Shown one piece after another: positions 30,762-41,069 of a stretch of 64,000 bases of DNA. The stretch is from Rebecca billardiae RCC1528 (Eukaryota > Haptophyta). The stretch lies in contig OZ251242.1 in NCBI GenBank assembly GCA_965240325.2, positions 310,001-374,000 of the forward strand, read 5' to 3'. The notes under the pieces were generated by a model. That model did no database searches and was not told the DNA's origin. It saw only the letters and a list, made by a program, of their open reading frames with translations. Position 1 is the stretch's first letter. Each line of letters starts with the position of its first letter. The translations under genes and the position numbers were made by a program.

Positions 30762-31817
30762 TTACTCGGGCACCCAGTCAGCCACCCCGCAGACCTGCTT
30801 GACGATCTTGACATCTGCCTTGCCCGTGATGCTCGAGAGCCAAATGCGGTATGGGAGCGCAAAGATGACCGAGAGCTGAGCGAGGAGGAACCAGTACGGC
30901 CCCACGAAGAACGGGGTGCTCTCGCCCTGGCGGGTGACAAGCGCACGGTCAGTGAAGCCCTCGAGATCGAAAACAGCGGTGAACTCGTTCCTTTCATCGC
31001 GCGAGTGGAGCTGCCTCCATGCGTGTTCGTGGCGGAGGTAGACCTCGTCGCCGACGACCGTCCTGGACAGATCCAACTTGGTCATGCGGTAGCGTTCAAG
31101 GGCGCCCACTTGCGGCGACGCGTCCGACCAGCTGGCAAGCGGGACGACCACGTCTGCAGTGTGGGTAGTGACTTCGCGCCTCTCACGCTTACCGTCACTG
31201 TCGGTGCGAGTGCGGTGGTGAGAGCAACGCATGTGCCAGTGCACAACGACCGGCGTTTGCGTGCGCCATGAGTTGAGCAAGTCGTTCATCTCCGACTCGC
31301 CCTTCATGGCGAGCAAGTGGCGGAACGTGCGCGAGCAGAGCCCCTCGAGGTGGAACACCAGCGCCGCACCGCAAGACTGGATGAGGAGGGGCCAGCACCA
31401 GCACCGGTAGGACTGGAAAAGCGAGATGATGAGGAAGGCGGTGGTCAAGATGACGAGGAGGTGCACGTCGCGCTTGCAGCCAGCGACCAGACCGCTGTCC
31501 GGTAGCGGCTCGGCCTTCGGAGGCGGCAGCGCCGCCACCGTGACCATCTTGCCGTCGTCAGCCTGCACCTTCTGCGGCTGGGCGCCCGCGGCCAGAGGCT
31601 TGTACGTGACGACCATCACCTGCCCATCCTGCATCCCGGGCGGCACGCAGGCGCGCACGGACTGCCCGTCGGGCGTGACGGCCAAGAATGGCGCGTCGGT
31701 GGCCAGCCCCGGCGGGATGGCCACGGTCATGAACGCATGCGAGGGCTCGGGTGGAGCCTCAACGTCGTTCAGCACGCCGATCGTGGCAGGGTGCGTCGCC
31801 CACGCGGTCTTGCCCAT
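30762..31817 (-). CDS. TMEM151-like membrane protein, copy B
   Basis: Protein of 351 residues. The start ATG at 31817 (MGKTAWATHPAT) aligns with copy A. Most of the protein is nearly identical to copy A (the Pro-Gly motif region and the block from [15 protein letters not shown] to the C terminus). The transmembrane block is mostly replaced (IISLFQSYRCWCWPLLIQS versus [19 protein letters not shown]), and the Ser/Thr/His-rich loop after the Cys-Ser-His motif differs in length and sequence. The frame is open upstream to 32087 but nothing there resembles copy A. It is likely functional, since no stop or frameshift is seen. Its role is as uncertain as that of copy A. Confidence 0.75.
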   Translation of the reverse strand: MGKTAWATHPATIGVLNDVEAPPEPSHAFMTVAIPPGLATDAPFLAVTPDGQSVRACVPPGMQDGQVMVVTYKPLAAGAQPQKVQADDGKMVTVAALPPPKAEPLPDSGLVAGCKRDVHLLVILTTAFLIISLFQSYRCWCWPLLIQSCGAALVFHLEGLCSRTFRHLLAMKGESEMNDLLNSWRTQTPVVVHWHMRCSHHRTRTDSDGKRERREVTTHTADVVVPLASWSDASPQVGALERYRMTKLDLSRTVVGDEVYLRHEHAWRQLHSRDERNEFTAVFDLEGFTDRALVTRQGESTPFFVGPYWFLLAQLSVIFALPYRIWLSSITGKADVKIVKQVCGVADWVPE

Positions 31818-31977
31818 GCCGGTGCTCGGGACCGCGATGACGAAATGGCGGAGCCAGGCAGGGGGATCCACAAGAGGGGATCCGCAAGAGGGGATCGTGT
31901 AAAGTGAATCTGATGCGCGGCAGGTGCGTGAGCAACCACCCGTCCCAGAAAGCCCCTGAGCCCGTCTTCGGCTCAGC

Positions 31978-32012
31978 GGGCTCAAAACATGCCGACGGCA
32001 TGTTTTGAGCCC
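31978..32012. promoter_or_regulatory. Perfect 17-bp inverted repeat with one-base centre
   Basis: GGGCTCAAAACATGCCG, a single A, then its exact complement. It lies about 160 bases upstream of the start of TMEM151-like copy B. It could form a cruciform or an RNA hairpin. A smaller stem (GAGCC/GGCTC) lies just to its left. The function is not known. Confidence 0.7.
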
Positions 32013-33092
32013 AGTGACTATGAAATGGGCTGGCAACGAAAACAGCGGGGGCCTAGCGGCCTTTTCCCGGTGGGGCTGGTCGAACACAGCGCGTCTAGGA
32101 CGCGACGGAGAAGCTTGCCAGGGCCGGCAGACCCGACGACGATGAGACGAGTTGGCCGTTCAGCGCTGACTAACGGTATCATCCGAGCTGCCGCGTCTTC
32201 GCGCGTCGCGTGTGCGATTTAGCCATTAGCCAGGTGCGGCAGCGTGGCTCTCCCAGTTCTGCAAGGCCCACCGAGGCGCCAGCGAGGCGCGCGTCGATGC
32301 AGTCGATGCAGTCGTCGCTGCCGGCACGGCCGCTCGGGCCTGGCGGCACGGCAACGGCACGCACCGATCACGCCGTGCGTGCGCGCGTCGGCCATCGACG
32401 CGTGGTAGTCGTGCAGCAACTGCAGTCCGCACGTCGTGCTGCCGCCGGACGCCCAGATGGCGCGCGACCGCGTCGGTCGCGGCGGCCTCGCGCGCCGCGC
32501 GCGGTTCGGCTCGACGCGCGGCGTGACCCTCGCGGCGCTCCGCGTTGCGCGCCTCGTCCACGCCGTTCAGCGTGCTCGCCAGCCGCGCTGCGCGAGGCAC
32601 GCGTCGAGCGCTGCCGGCGTCTCGCAGTTTGGGTGCGAGGCCGCGGGCGCGCGCGCGCCGGGGCGCGTGGCCTCGTGCGGGTGCACGGCGAGGCGCGCCA
32701 GGTCCGTACCGTTACCGTATTGTATAGGCGGTATGAACTGGGTAAGGGGGTACCGCTAAGATCGCCGCCAGATTTGTGGGAATCGCAACGACATCTCTAT
32801 GCGGCGCGCGCAAAAATTAACCACATGCGCTTCGATTCCCGAGGCGTGCCCTAATTGGCGCAAAAATTAACCAAGTGCGTTCTCGATTCCCGAGGCGTGC
32901 CTAATCAAAAAACGTTTGAGGCCCCATTCTTCGTATTCCTACTCCGGTATTACTCTCCCCATCAGTACGTCACACCCAATTAAAGGGGGTCGGAGCTGGG
33001 TCTCCCAGGGCTTTCTCACGAATTAAAATTGTTTAAAGCTGTGTTCACCAGAATAGCTGCGGGTATTTTCCATACCAGGGAGCCTTGATGTA
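32013..33092. other. Gene-free region with a short tandem repeat
   Basis: 32230-32710 is GC-rich with overlapping short ORFs on both strands, none with a recognisable domain. It could be a decayed gene. 32720-33090 has lower GC and includes the tandem repeat at 32810-32903. Confidence 0.5.
32810..32903. repeat. Two-copy tandem repeat, about 49 bp
   Basis: CAAAAATTAACCA followed by a 7-base variable stretch and then CGATTCCCGAGGCGTGCC occurs twice, at 32811-32850 and 32860-32902, separated by a few bases (TAATTGGCG). Confidence 0.8.
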
Positions 33093-33697
33093 TGGAGCGC
33101 TCGTTGGAACTTGGCGGGGCTTGGAACTTGACACCGCATTTCCCAGCGAAGTGCCCCATCTCGGCGGGGCTGGCACGGTCGGCACACGCTCCTGAGCGCT
33201 CGCTTTGCGGTGCGGCAGGCCTTGGGCAGCCCAGACAGACATGCCGCGACCGAATTACCGGGCCATGCGCGCACCACACCCGCGCTACATGGCCTACGCG
33301 CTGGACGACTGAGAGGCAACGCCGAACCACTGCATTCCACTGCCCGGCATGCACCCCGAGTCACCTTCAGAGGGCGTCGACGAGCGCAGAGCGGGTGCGT
33401 GGGAGTTCGACCAACTCGTGTACCTTCTTGCAAGCACCAGCGGCGAGGTCGCAAGCCGAACCTTGACCAGCCGTGGAACTTGAGCTGGTCGGCAGCAAAA
33501 CCACCGTTCAACCCGGATCAAGTTAGCAGCGTGCGAGGAGGAGGCGCGGTGCGCGTCCGCGGCTGGCGAGAGGCGTCCGGACCGTGCCGTTCTCAGCCGC
33601 GCCCGCGCGCTTCCCGCCGCCGCGGGCCCCGTGTACGCCCGTCGTCGCCCTCGCCGCGCGGGCGCCAAACCGGCGTCAAGTTCCAACGAGCGCTCCA
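33093..33697. mobile_element. MITE-like element with 21-bp terminal inverted repeats and TA flanks
   Basis: The 605-base element begins TGGAGCGCTCGTTGGAACTT and ends with the exact complement (21 identical bases at each end). It is flanked by the dinucleotide TA on both sides (33091-33092 and 33698-33699), the target duplication typical of Tc1/mariner-type elements. A second partial copy of the terminal motif (TTGGAACTTGAC) lies just inside the left end. No transposase is visible; internal ORFs of up to 134 codons have no known domain. It is probably a non-autonomous element. Confidence 0.75.
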
Positions 33698-33722
33698 TAG
33701 GGGGCTGGGACGGGTGGAGACC

Positions 33723-34774
33723 GAGGTCGGTCGGGCACTCGGGCTCTGTTTGCCTCGGAGCGGAGCGGAGCGAGCACTATCAGCGGCGGAGGGCGCTGAG
33801 GCCGCGCACGGCGTGAGGCGCGGCGTCGGCCGAGTCGGTCCGATGAGGATGCGCGGCGCTCGGCCCGCTGCGCAGCGGCAGTGCGCCTCACTTTGCCCCA
33901 AGCGCCGTCCTCCGCGTCGCCTCGTCCCCGCCTTGGAGCAGCACGCATGTGCGCGCCGCCGCATCGAATGCGGCACAGGCTTGCTCAGACGACCGCGCGC
34001 GCGTGGCGCGCGACTTGGTCGGCTGCGCGCGCGCGCTGCCGCGGTGCAAGGTAGCGCCACCGCATTCGCGCGCCGTGCCCGCGCGAGCCCTCACTCACGG
34101 CCATCTCGTAAGCGTAGTGCTCACTTGTCTGCTTGCTCACACGCCATGGTTTGCTGTGCCTCACGCTGGCACTCGTCGGGTCGATCAGCGAGGTGTTGAG
34201 TGACATTGGATACCCATGAAGAAGGCCTAGTGTTGTGTATTCCTTCTCAGCACGAAAGCAAGCGGACGCTCAGGCTCCGCATCGATGGTACCAACACTCA
34301 CGCCGCTGTCTTTTCCAGCTTCCCGTCAGTCGGCAAGTCGGATGCCAAGCCGGCATTCAATACATGTGAGTGAGCTCGCACTCACGTCCGTGCACACGCT
34401 CTCGCGCGGGCACGGCGCGCGTATGCGGTGGCGCTACCTTGCACCGCGGCAGCGCGCGCGCGCAGCCGACCAAGTCGCGCGCCACGCGCGCGCGGTCGTC
34501 TGAGCAAGCCTGTGCCGCATTCCGGATGCGGCGGCGCGCACATGCGTGCTGCTCCAAGGCGGGGACGAGGCGACGCGGAGGACGGCGCTCGGGGCAAAGT
34601 GAGGCGCACTGCCGCTGCGCAGCGGGCCGAGCGCCGCGCATCCTCTGCGGACCGACTCGGCCGACGTCGCGCCTCACGCCGTGCGCGGCCTCGCCGCCCT
34701 CCGCCGCCTGATAGTACTCGCTCCGCTCCGCTCGCACCGCTCGCCGAGGCAAACAGAGCGCCCGACCGACCTCC
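33723..34774. repeat. Large inverted repeat, arms of about 370 bp
   Basis: 33723-34087 is nearly the reverse complement of 34401-34774, with scattered substitutions and small indels, separated by a 313-base unique spacer. The arms begin 25 bases after the MITE-like element. Both arms carry matching short ORFs with no recognisable domain. The structure could fold into a long hairpin and be a source of small RNAs, or be a foldback element. Confidence 0.9.
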
Positions 34775-35081
34775 GCGGCTGTCGCCAGCGGAGTGGCGCT
34801 CCCTTACTACCCTTGCCCTGACCGTCACCGTGGCTGGAGCCAGGCTAGCGATGGCGGGGATGATGCGTGCTGTAATATGCTCAGAGCAGCGCCGTAGCTG
34901 CGCAGATAGGTCATTGCCGGGCGCAGCGCGGCTTGCTGGAAAGGCTCGGCCTTTCCACACCGATAGCCCGACGCGCGGTGGAGGATCGTGCGAGGCGGCT
35001 CAGTCGTGCGCAGCAGCGCGTGTACCGTGTTTGAATGCCGTGGCCGACCGCACCGTGGCGACACGCCACAGCCCTACGACA
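34775..35081. other. Spacer downstream of the sulfotransferase gene
   Basis: A mixed-composition spacer between the inverted repeat and the 3' end of the minus-strand sulfotransferase gene. Nothing was recognised. Confidence 0.5.
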
Positions 35082-36612
35082 TCACCGCGCGTCGTCAAAC
35101 TCGCCGCGGCCATCGACGACCTCATCGTGCCCATCGGGCTCGCACACATGCGGCAGCAGCGACGTCGGCACGGCCGGCCGTGCGACGCTGCCGTTGCGCT
35201 GCGCGCGCAGCGGCACGCCGGCCTGCACGAGGCGGCGGCTGGTGCGCAGCAGCAGGAAGCGCGTGTACTCCGCGCCCGCGACGCGGAGCGGCGCGGGGCA
35301 GCGCGGCCGCTCTGGCCGCCGCCGCTCGCGCGCGCGCCGTCCGCGCGCCGCGCGCGCGGCGCGGCCGCGGCGGCGCGCGGCGTGCGGCGGCGCGGCGCGC
35401 GCGCCGTCCGCGCAGGTGGCTGCCAACGCGCTGTCGAGGGTAGCGAGGACGTGCGCGTCGCGGCGGACGGTGGGCGGCGCCGCGTCCCACTGCCGCGCGT
35501 GCACGCGCGCAAAGTGCGCGTACAGCGCCAGGTCGACGCCGTGCGAGCGGCGCAGCAGCGCCATCGCCGCCGCGCTCGCGACCGGCTGCGCCGCGCGGTG
35601 CGCGCACGCGGCGCGCCCCGCTTCGGCCGAGTTGCGCCTGAGGGCGACCAGCTCGGCGAGGCCGAGGGCGGGGGCGAGGTCGGCGCGCATCAGCGCGAGC
35701 GACTCGTGCCACCGCTCCATGATCAGCACGCGGTCGAGCTCCGCCTCCAGATCGCGCAGCCACGCGCTCACGGCGGCGCTGTCGCCGTCGCGCGCGGTGG
35801 AGTAGGCGTGCCGCAGGCCGCGACCGGCGGCGGCGGCGGCGGCGGCGGCGCTGGCGTCGGCTGGCGGGGCACGGAGGTACCAGCCGAGGTCGAAGGCCTG
35901 CGGGTTGCGCACGTACGCCGCCATCGCGCCCGGCGTGAGCGCGCGGTGCTGCACCGCGCGCATCGCCGCGCCCGCCTCGAGCACTTTCGTCGTGTTGCAG
36001 AAATACGATCGCCGCTGCGGCGCAAAATAATTGGCCGCGCTCGCGACCTGCGTGCGCGGGTCGCGCAGGATGGTGAGCCAGTACACGGGCCCGTTGCGCG
36101 TGCGCATGTACGCGCTCATCTGCGCGCGCTCGTAGATCGCGTGGTTGCACAGCACGTCGAACTGCGCCGCCGGCGGGTCTGCGTGCCGGAAGCGCGCGGG
36201 CCACGGCAATGGCTGACGCCGGGCGACCAGGTCGCCGGCGATGAGGAAGGAGAGGTTGCGCCAGTCGCCGAGGCGCTGGACGATGTTCATCAGCGACATC
36301 GAGCCCGTCTTGTGCGTCTGCGCCGGGCATCACGGCGCGCGGGTGGGGGCGTGCGTCTGCGGCGACGCGGCGTGGCGCACGGCGCGCGCGGCGAGTGCGC
36401 ATGCACACCTTCAGCAGCACGATTGGGCGCAGCCGGTGGCGGGCGAGGCGCGCGCGCTCGCCAGGCGAGAGCAAGAACGAGTCCATGCCGCCCAGCGGCG
36501 CGCCCGTGTCGCACAGCCCAGCCCCGCCCGCCGCCCAGCTCACATGGCCGAGCAGTGTGACGACGGCCGCCGCCGTGAGCCGCCATCGTGGCATCATGCC
36601 GTTGGTCGGCAT
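35082..36612 (-). CDS. Galactosylceramide sulfotransferase-family protein
   Basis: Exons 36612-36409 and 36317-35082 join in phase 0 across a 91-base GT-AG intron, giving 479 residues. Residues about 8-30 form a signal anchor (LTAAAVVTLLGHVSWAAGGAG), typical of Golgi type II enzymes. The join restores the PAPS 5'-phosphosulfate loop VLLKTHKTGSMSLMNIV (about 65-80). The 3'-phosphate region TILRDPRTQVASAANYF follows at about 150, and the family motif LIMERWHESLALM lies further on. By family it transfers sulfate from PAPS to a sugar of a glycolipid or glycan in the Golgi. The Arg/Ala-rich C-terminal third (after residue 340) has no clear counterpart. Start ATGs at 36612 and 36597 are both possible. 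Only 71 bases separate it from the divergent bestrophin gene. Confidence 0.85.
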
Positions 36613-36683
36613 TATTTTTGGCCACGCCGCGCCGAAAGTCGTTCGGCGTCGACCGGCCACTCGGCCAAGGCTGCCTTCCCGCG
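36613..36683. promoter_or_regulatory. Very short divergent promoter region (71 bp)
   Basis: The start codons of the sulfotransferase and bestrophin genes face away from each other across only 71 bases. The regulatory sequence must overlap one or both transcripts, unless transcription starts inside the coding regions. No motif was identified. Confidence 0.5.
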
Positions 36684-38174
36684 ATGGCCGCCACGGCCGC
36701 CTTGATGAGAGCGCGCCTGTGCCGCCTCGCCGTGGGGCGCGCCCCGCTCGGCTCGCGCGGCGTGACGCAGGCGTGCCGCGACGCGGTGCGCGCTCGCCAG
36801 CCCGTCTCCGACTGGCTCCAGCCGCGCGTCGTCTACCACGGCGGCATCCATCGCTCGGTCGGCCGGTCGTTCCTCGGCCGGCTGCTCGGCCGGTGGCGCA
36901 CGACGACGATCGACTTGAACTTCGACTTCAGGAGCTGGGCGCGGCACGAGGAGGCGTCGCGGCACGTGCGCTACTGGATCAACCCGCTCTTCTTCTCCTC
37001 CTCGCAGACGCTGCGCCGCCTGCTCTTCCCCGATCTCGCGATGATCGGCGCCATCTCGGCCGCCATCTCGTGGCACCAGATTGCGATCTCGGCGGGCGGC
37101 GCTGAGGCGGGTGCAGCGGGCGCGCTCTCTCCGTCCGCGCTCGCGCTGCCCCCCGAGCCCTTCGCGCTCTCGGGCTTCGCCCTCGGCCTCCTCGTCACCT
37201 TCCGGGTGCAGGCCTGCCACGGCCGGTACGCCGAGGCGCGGCTGCTGTGGGGCGAGGTTGTGAACGCGACGCGCGACGGCGCGAGCCGGCTGCTGTGTCT
37301 CGCCGAGCCGCATGGCGGCGGCCCGGCGGGGCCGCGCGGCGGCCGGGGCGGCGCGGCGGACGACGCTCGCGGGCAGCATGGCGCAGCCGGCGGCGCCGCG
37401 CTCAGCGCAGCCGAGCGCGAGGCGTGCCTACGGCTGCTGCGCACGTTTGCGCGCGCACTCAAGTACCACCTGACCGTTGACGGGTGCAACCAGCACATTG
37501 ACATCCGCGGCTGCACGCACGCCGAGGTCGCCGCCGCCAAGGACGAGGCGCTGCGCGACGAGCTCGAGCTGATCTGGGGGTCGAAGGGGCCGGAGGGGGC
37601 GGGCGTGGCGGCGGTGGCTGCCGCGGCGCTCCGCGCCGCCTCGCCGGCTGCGCCGTCGTACCCCGACGCGCTGCTCGCGCGCGCGCACGGCTACCGCCCG
37701 CTGTCCGTGCTGCACGACCTGGGGCGCACGCTGGCCGCGCTGCGCGCGCGCGGCGGCGCGGGCGCGGTCGAGGTGGCGATGCTCGAGGAGCGGGTGCACC
37801 TGCTCGCGCGCGCGCTGGGCGGGTGTGAGCGGCTGCTGCGCACGCCGATCTACACGCCGTTCACGCATCACACCTCGCGCTTCCTCATCCTCTGGTGCGC
37901 CGCGCTGCCGTTCGCGATGCTAGACCTGGTCGGCCCGATCGCCACCGCGCCCGTCAGCCTGGTCGTCTCGTTCATGCTCCTGGGGATTGAGGATATTGGC
38001 TCCCGGATCGAGATGCCGTGGGACACGCTGCCGCTGTGGCAGTACTGCGAGGGGATCGACGACAGCGTGCTGGGGCTGCGCGCGCACGACCTCGCCGCGC
38101 GCGGCGTCACTGGCGTCGGCGGCGAGCCCGCGGCCGGCGAGGGCCCGCCCGGCGCGCGCGCGCCGCCGCCGTGA
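36684..38174 (+). CDS. Bestrophin-like anion channel
   Basis: Single-exon protein of 496 residues. ATG 36684 has G at -3 and +4. A basic, Ala-rich N terminus of about 45 residues could be an organelle presequence. Bestrophin family features are the [22 protein letters not shown] region, [30 protein letters not shown] near residue 165, [23 protein letters not shown], and the C-terminal [20 protein letters not shown] Gly/Ala-rich insert of about 45 residues follows the second block. The family forms pentameric chloride or bicarbonate channels. In algae, members act in the thylakoid (voltage regulation or carbon concentration) or plasma membrane, but the location is not proven here. Confidence 0.9.
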   Translation: MAATAALMRARLCRLAVGRAPLGSRGVTQACRDAVRARQPVSDWLQPRVVYHGGIHRSVGRSFLGRLLGRWRTTTIDLNFDFRSWARHEEASRHVRYWINPLFFSSSQTLRRLLFPDLAMIGAISAAISWHQIAISAGGAEAGAAGALSPSALALPPEPFALSGFALGLLVTFRVQACHGRYAEARLLWGEVVNATRDGASRLLCLAEPHGGGPAGPRGGRGGAADDARGQHGAAGGAALSAAEREACLRLLRTFARALKYHLTVDGCNQHIDIRGCTHAEVAAAKDEALRDELELIWGSKGPEGAGVAAVAAAALRAASPAAPSYPDALLARAHGYRPLSVLHDLGRTLAALRARGGAGAVEVAMLEERVHLLARALGGCERLLRTPIYTPFTHHTSRFLILWCAALPFAMLDLVGPIATAPVSLVVSFMLLGIEDIGSRIEMPWDTLPLWQYCEGIDDSVLGLRAHDLAARGVTGVGGEPAAGEGPPGARAPPP

Positions 38175-38359
38175 GGCGGTGATTTATTCGCGTCGTCATC
38201 GCGTCTTTTCCGCACGAGCGAGTAAAACCGTGATGACGACGTCAGCATCAGCCAAAATTGCAAAAAACGCCAGCAGGCCGCCGCCAAAAAAACCCCAAGT
38301 GAGATGCATCGTCCGGCCGATCATGCGCCGATCACGAGAAGTCGCGCGAGCATCATCAG

Positions 38360-38381
38360 CGTGGACGGCCTTTCGTCCACG
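38360..38381 (+). promoter_or_regulatory. Hairpin just upstream of the glycyl-tRNA synthetase start
   Basis: CGTGGACG and CGTCCACG form a perfect 8-bp stem with a 6-base loop, ending 25 bases before ATG 38407. If translation starts at the alternative ATG 38323, it would instead be coding. A role in start choice is speculative. Confidence 0.4.
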
Positions 38382-38406
38382 AGGCGCAGCCAGCGTCGCC
38401 TCACCG

Positions 38407-40635
38407 ATGGCCGCCGTGGCGACGCGCTCGCTGCCGATGGTGCTCGGCCTGCTCGCGGGCTCGGCGCTCGTACGCCCAGCTGAGGCGCTTGGCGCCCTGA
38501 GCGCCGCGGCGCGCACCGCGCGCGTGCCGTCCGCGCTGCTGCGGCGCGGCGCGCGCGGCGGCGCGCGCGGCGCGGCGTCGGCGTCCGCCGCCGCGGGCGG
38601 CGCGCCGCAGGGGGCGGCGGCGGCGGCGGCGCCCGCCGAGGCGGCGGCGGACGGGCCGACGCCGGCGAAGGGCCTCGAGGAGCTCGGCACCGACATGAAC
38701 GAGATCGTCTCCCTGTGCAAGCGCCGCGGGATTGTGTACCCATCTTCCGATATCTACTCTGGGTTCAACGGCTTCTATGACTATGGGCCGCTGGGCGTGG
38801 AGCTGCGCGCGAACATCAAGAAGGCGTGGTGGCAGGACATGGTGCACCGGCGCGAGGACGTCGTCGGCCTCGACTCCTCGATCATCGCCTCGCCGCGCAT
38901 CTGGGAGGCCTCCGGCCACGTCGCCGGCTTCTCTGACCCGATGGTGGACTGCAAGTCTTCCAAGCAGCGCTTCCGCGCGGACCAGCTCTTCTACGCGCCG
39001 GTGAGCGCGCCGGAGGGCTCGGAGGGCGCGCCCGAGGGCGGCAAGCCCGTCGGGTACGTGTCGCTCCTCGAGTCCGGCGACATGGAGGGCGACGCCGCGA
39101 AGGCGGCCAAGGCGGTGTGCAAGAAGGCGGGCGTCAAGCTGCCGCCGCACACGAGGCCTGTGGTCGGCGAGCTGAGGGACGTGACGCACGCGAGCGCTGA
39201 GGAGCTCGCGCTGATCCCGAGCCCGGCGACGGGCGAGGTGGGCACGCTCACGCCGCCGCGCGACTTCAACCTCATGTTCCAGACCTCGGTGGGCGCGCTC
39301 GCCGACGCGTCCGCCGTGGCGTACCTCCGGCCCGAGACGGCGCAGGGAATCTTCACCAACTTCAAGAACGTCGCGTCGACGTCGCGCGTCAAGGTGCCGT
39401 TTGGGATCGCGCAGATTGGGAAGGCGTTCCGGAACGAGATCACGCCGCGCAACTTCATCTTCCGCTCGCGCGAGTTCGAGCAGATGGAGCTCGAGTACTT
39501 CTTCAAGCCGAACGCGGAAGATCCGGACTCGGCCGACGGCGGCTGGCGCGCGCTGCACGCGGACTGGGTGCAGTCGCGCTTCGAGTGGCACGTGGGCATC
39601 GGCGTGCGGCGCGAGCTGCTCTCGATCGAGGCGCACGCCGACGACAAGCTCGCGCACTACGCGCAGGCGTGCTCCGACATCATGTTCAAGTTCCCGTTCG
39701 GCGTGCAGGAGCTCGAGGGGTGCGCGGCGCGCGGCTGCTACGACCTGACGCAGCACATGGAGGCGAGCGGCAAGTCGCTCGAGTGGGTGGACGAGGCGAC
39801 CAAGGAGAAGGTGCGCGCGGCGCGTGTGGCGAGCGCGCGCTCGCGACGGGCGGGCGCGGGAGGCCGGAGGCGCGCCGGGCGCGTGCGCGGAGGCGCGCGG
39901 ACGGCCGGCGCAGCGAGCGAGCGCGCGCGCGCGTGCCCTGGCCTCTCAGCGCGAGCCCCCGCCGCGCGCCATCGCGCCCGCTCCGCTCGCGCGCACCCGC
40001 CGCGCGCCACGCCCCCGCGCGCCTCCCCCGCCCCTCGGCAGTTTGTGCCGCACGTCATCGAGCCCTCCGTCGGCGTCGACCGCTGCATGCTCGCGCTGAT
40101 CTGCAGCGCGTATGCGGAGGACTCGGTGGGCGGGGAGAAGCGCACGCTGCTGCGCTTCCACCCGCGTATCGCGCCGATCAAGGCGGCGGTGTTCCCGCTC
40201 GTCAAGGTGCGCGGCGGGAGCGGGCCGCGTCGCCGCGCGCCGTGGCCTGCGCGTCGCGCGCTCGGCGGGCGCACGTTTGAACGCACACGCTCGGTGGGCA
40301 CACGTCCGAATTGAACTGACACGCCCTGCCGCCCCTCCCACCGCGCCCCTGCTGCGCGGTGCGTGCGTGCGCAGAACAACGCGGAGCTCGTGGGGCGTGC
40401 GCGCGAGCTCTTCGAGCGGCTGCAGCGCCGGTACAACGTCGCCTTCGACGCGGCGGGCAACATCGGGCGGCGATATCGGCGCATGGACGAGGCGGGCACG
40501 CCCTTCTGCGTGACTGTCGACTTTGACACGCTGGAGGACGGCACGGTGACGCTGCGCGAGCGCGACTCGACCGCGCAGCGGCGCATGAGCATCGACGAGG
40601 TCGTGGCGTACATCTCGGACGCGGTAGACGGCTGA
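38407..40635 (+). CDS. Glycyl-tRNA synthetase (alpha2 type), organelle-targeted form
   Basis: Exons 38407-39810, 40042-40206 and 40375-40635 join in phase 0 across introns of 231 and 168 bases, giving 609 residues. The enzyme charges tRNA-Gly with glycine using ATP. The class II core is complete: [14 protein letters not shown] near the start, [11 protein letters not shown] (about 310), motif 2 [20 protein letters not shown] (about 338), motif 3 [15 protein letters not shown], and a C-terminal anticodon-binding domain. The leader has a hydrophobic core ([12 protein letters not shown]) then Ala/Arg-rich residues, which suggests targeting to a complex plastid or mitochondrion. There is no WHEP domain. 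An in-frame alternative ATG lies at 38323. Because the first intron is a multiple of three with no stop, an intron-retained product would remain in frame. Confidence 0.92.
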
Positions 40636-41069
40636 GCACGGCCCCAGCGCGCGGTGCCGCGCCGCCGCAGGCGCCGCTCCAGCCCCGCGGTGAGGCCGCA
40701 GAGCGGCCGGACTCGGTCAGCAGCCGCGCCGCTGCGGCGGCACGGCGGCGGCGAACGAGCGAAGCGGCGGGGATGCGAGGAGTGTGGGGTTAGGGGCTTC
40801 TGGGCAGCTGGTCGCGCCCGGTCTCGACGAGTAGTGCGCCGTGACACGCGCAGCTCGCGATAGCGCGGGCCTGCTGAGCACGGGCAACGACCGCCATCTT
40901 GAAATCATGCGATACGGGATTAACAAATCCACGACGACCGATAAAGCCGAATAAAAGCCCCTCCCCTCGGTCGCTGCCTCGCCGCCGTGCGGTGCAGCCG
41001 GGGGAAGGCGCTCGAAGCCAGGCGGAGCGTCCACGCCCTTCGATCATCATCGCTCCGGCGCTGCGTACC
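40636..41069. other. Spacer between glycyl-tRNA synthetase and CRY-DASH
   Basis: Intergenic and presumed promoter of the cryptochrome gene. The frame is open from 40899, but the ATG at 41070 has an excellent context (ACCATGG). No factor-binding site was recognised. Confidence 0.5.

Larger units (their letters stand above)
28551..31830. repeat. Segmental duplication, unit B
   Basis: This unit repeats the order of unit A: LHC-like module, spacer, TMEM151-like gene. It differs by an inserted gene fragment at about 29890-30633 in place of the TA microsatellite and by diverged blocks within the TMEM151-like gene. Confidence 0.85.
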
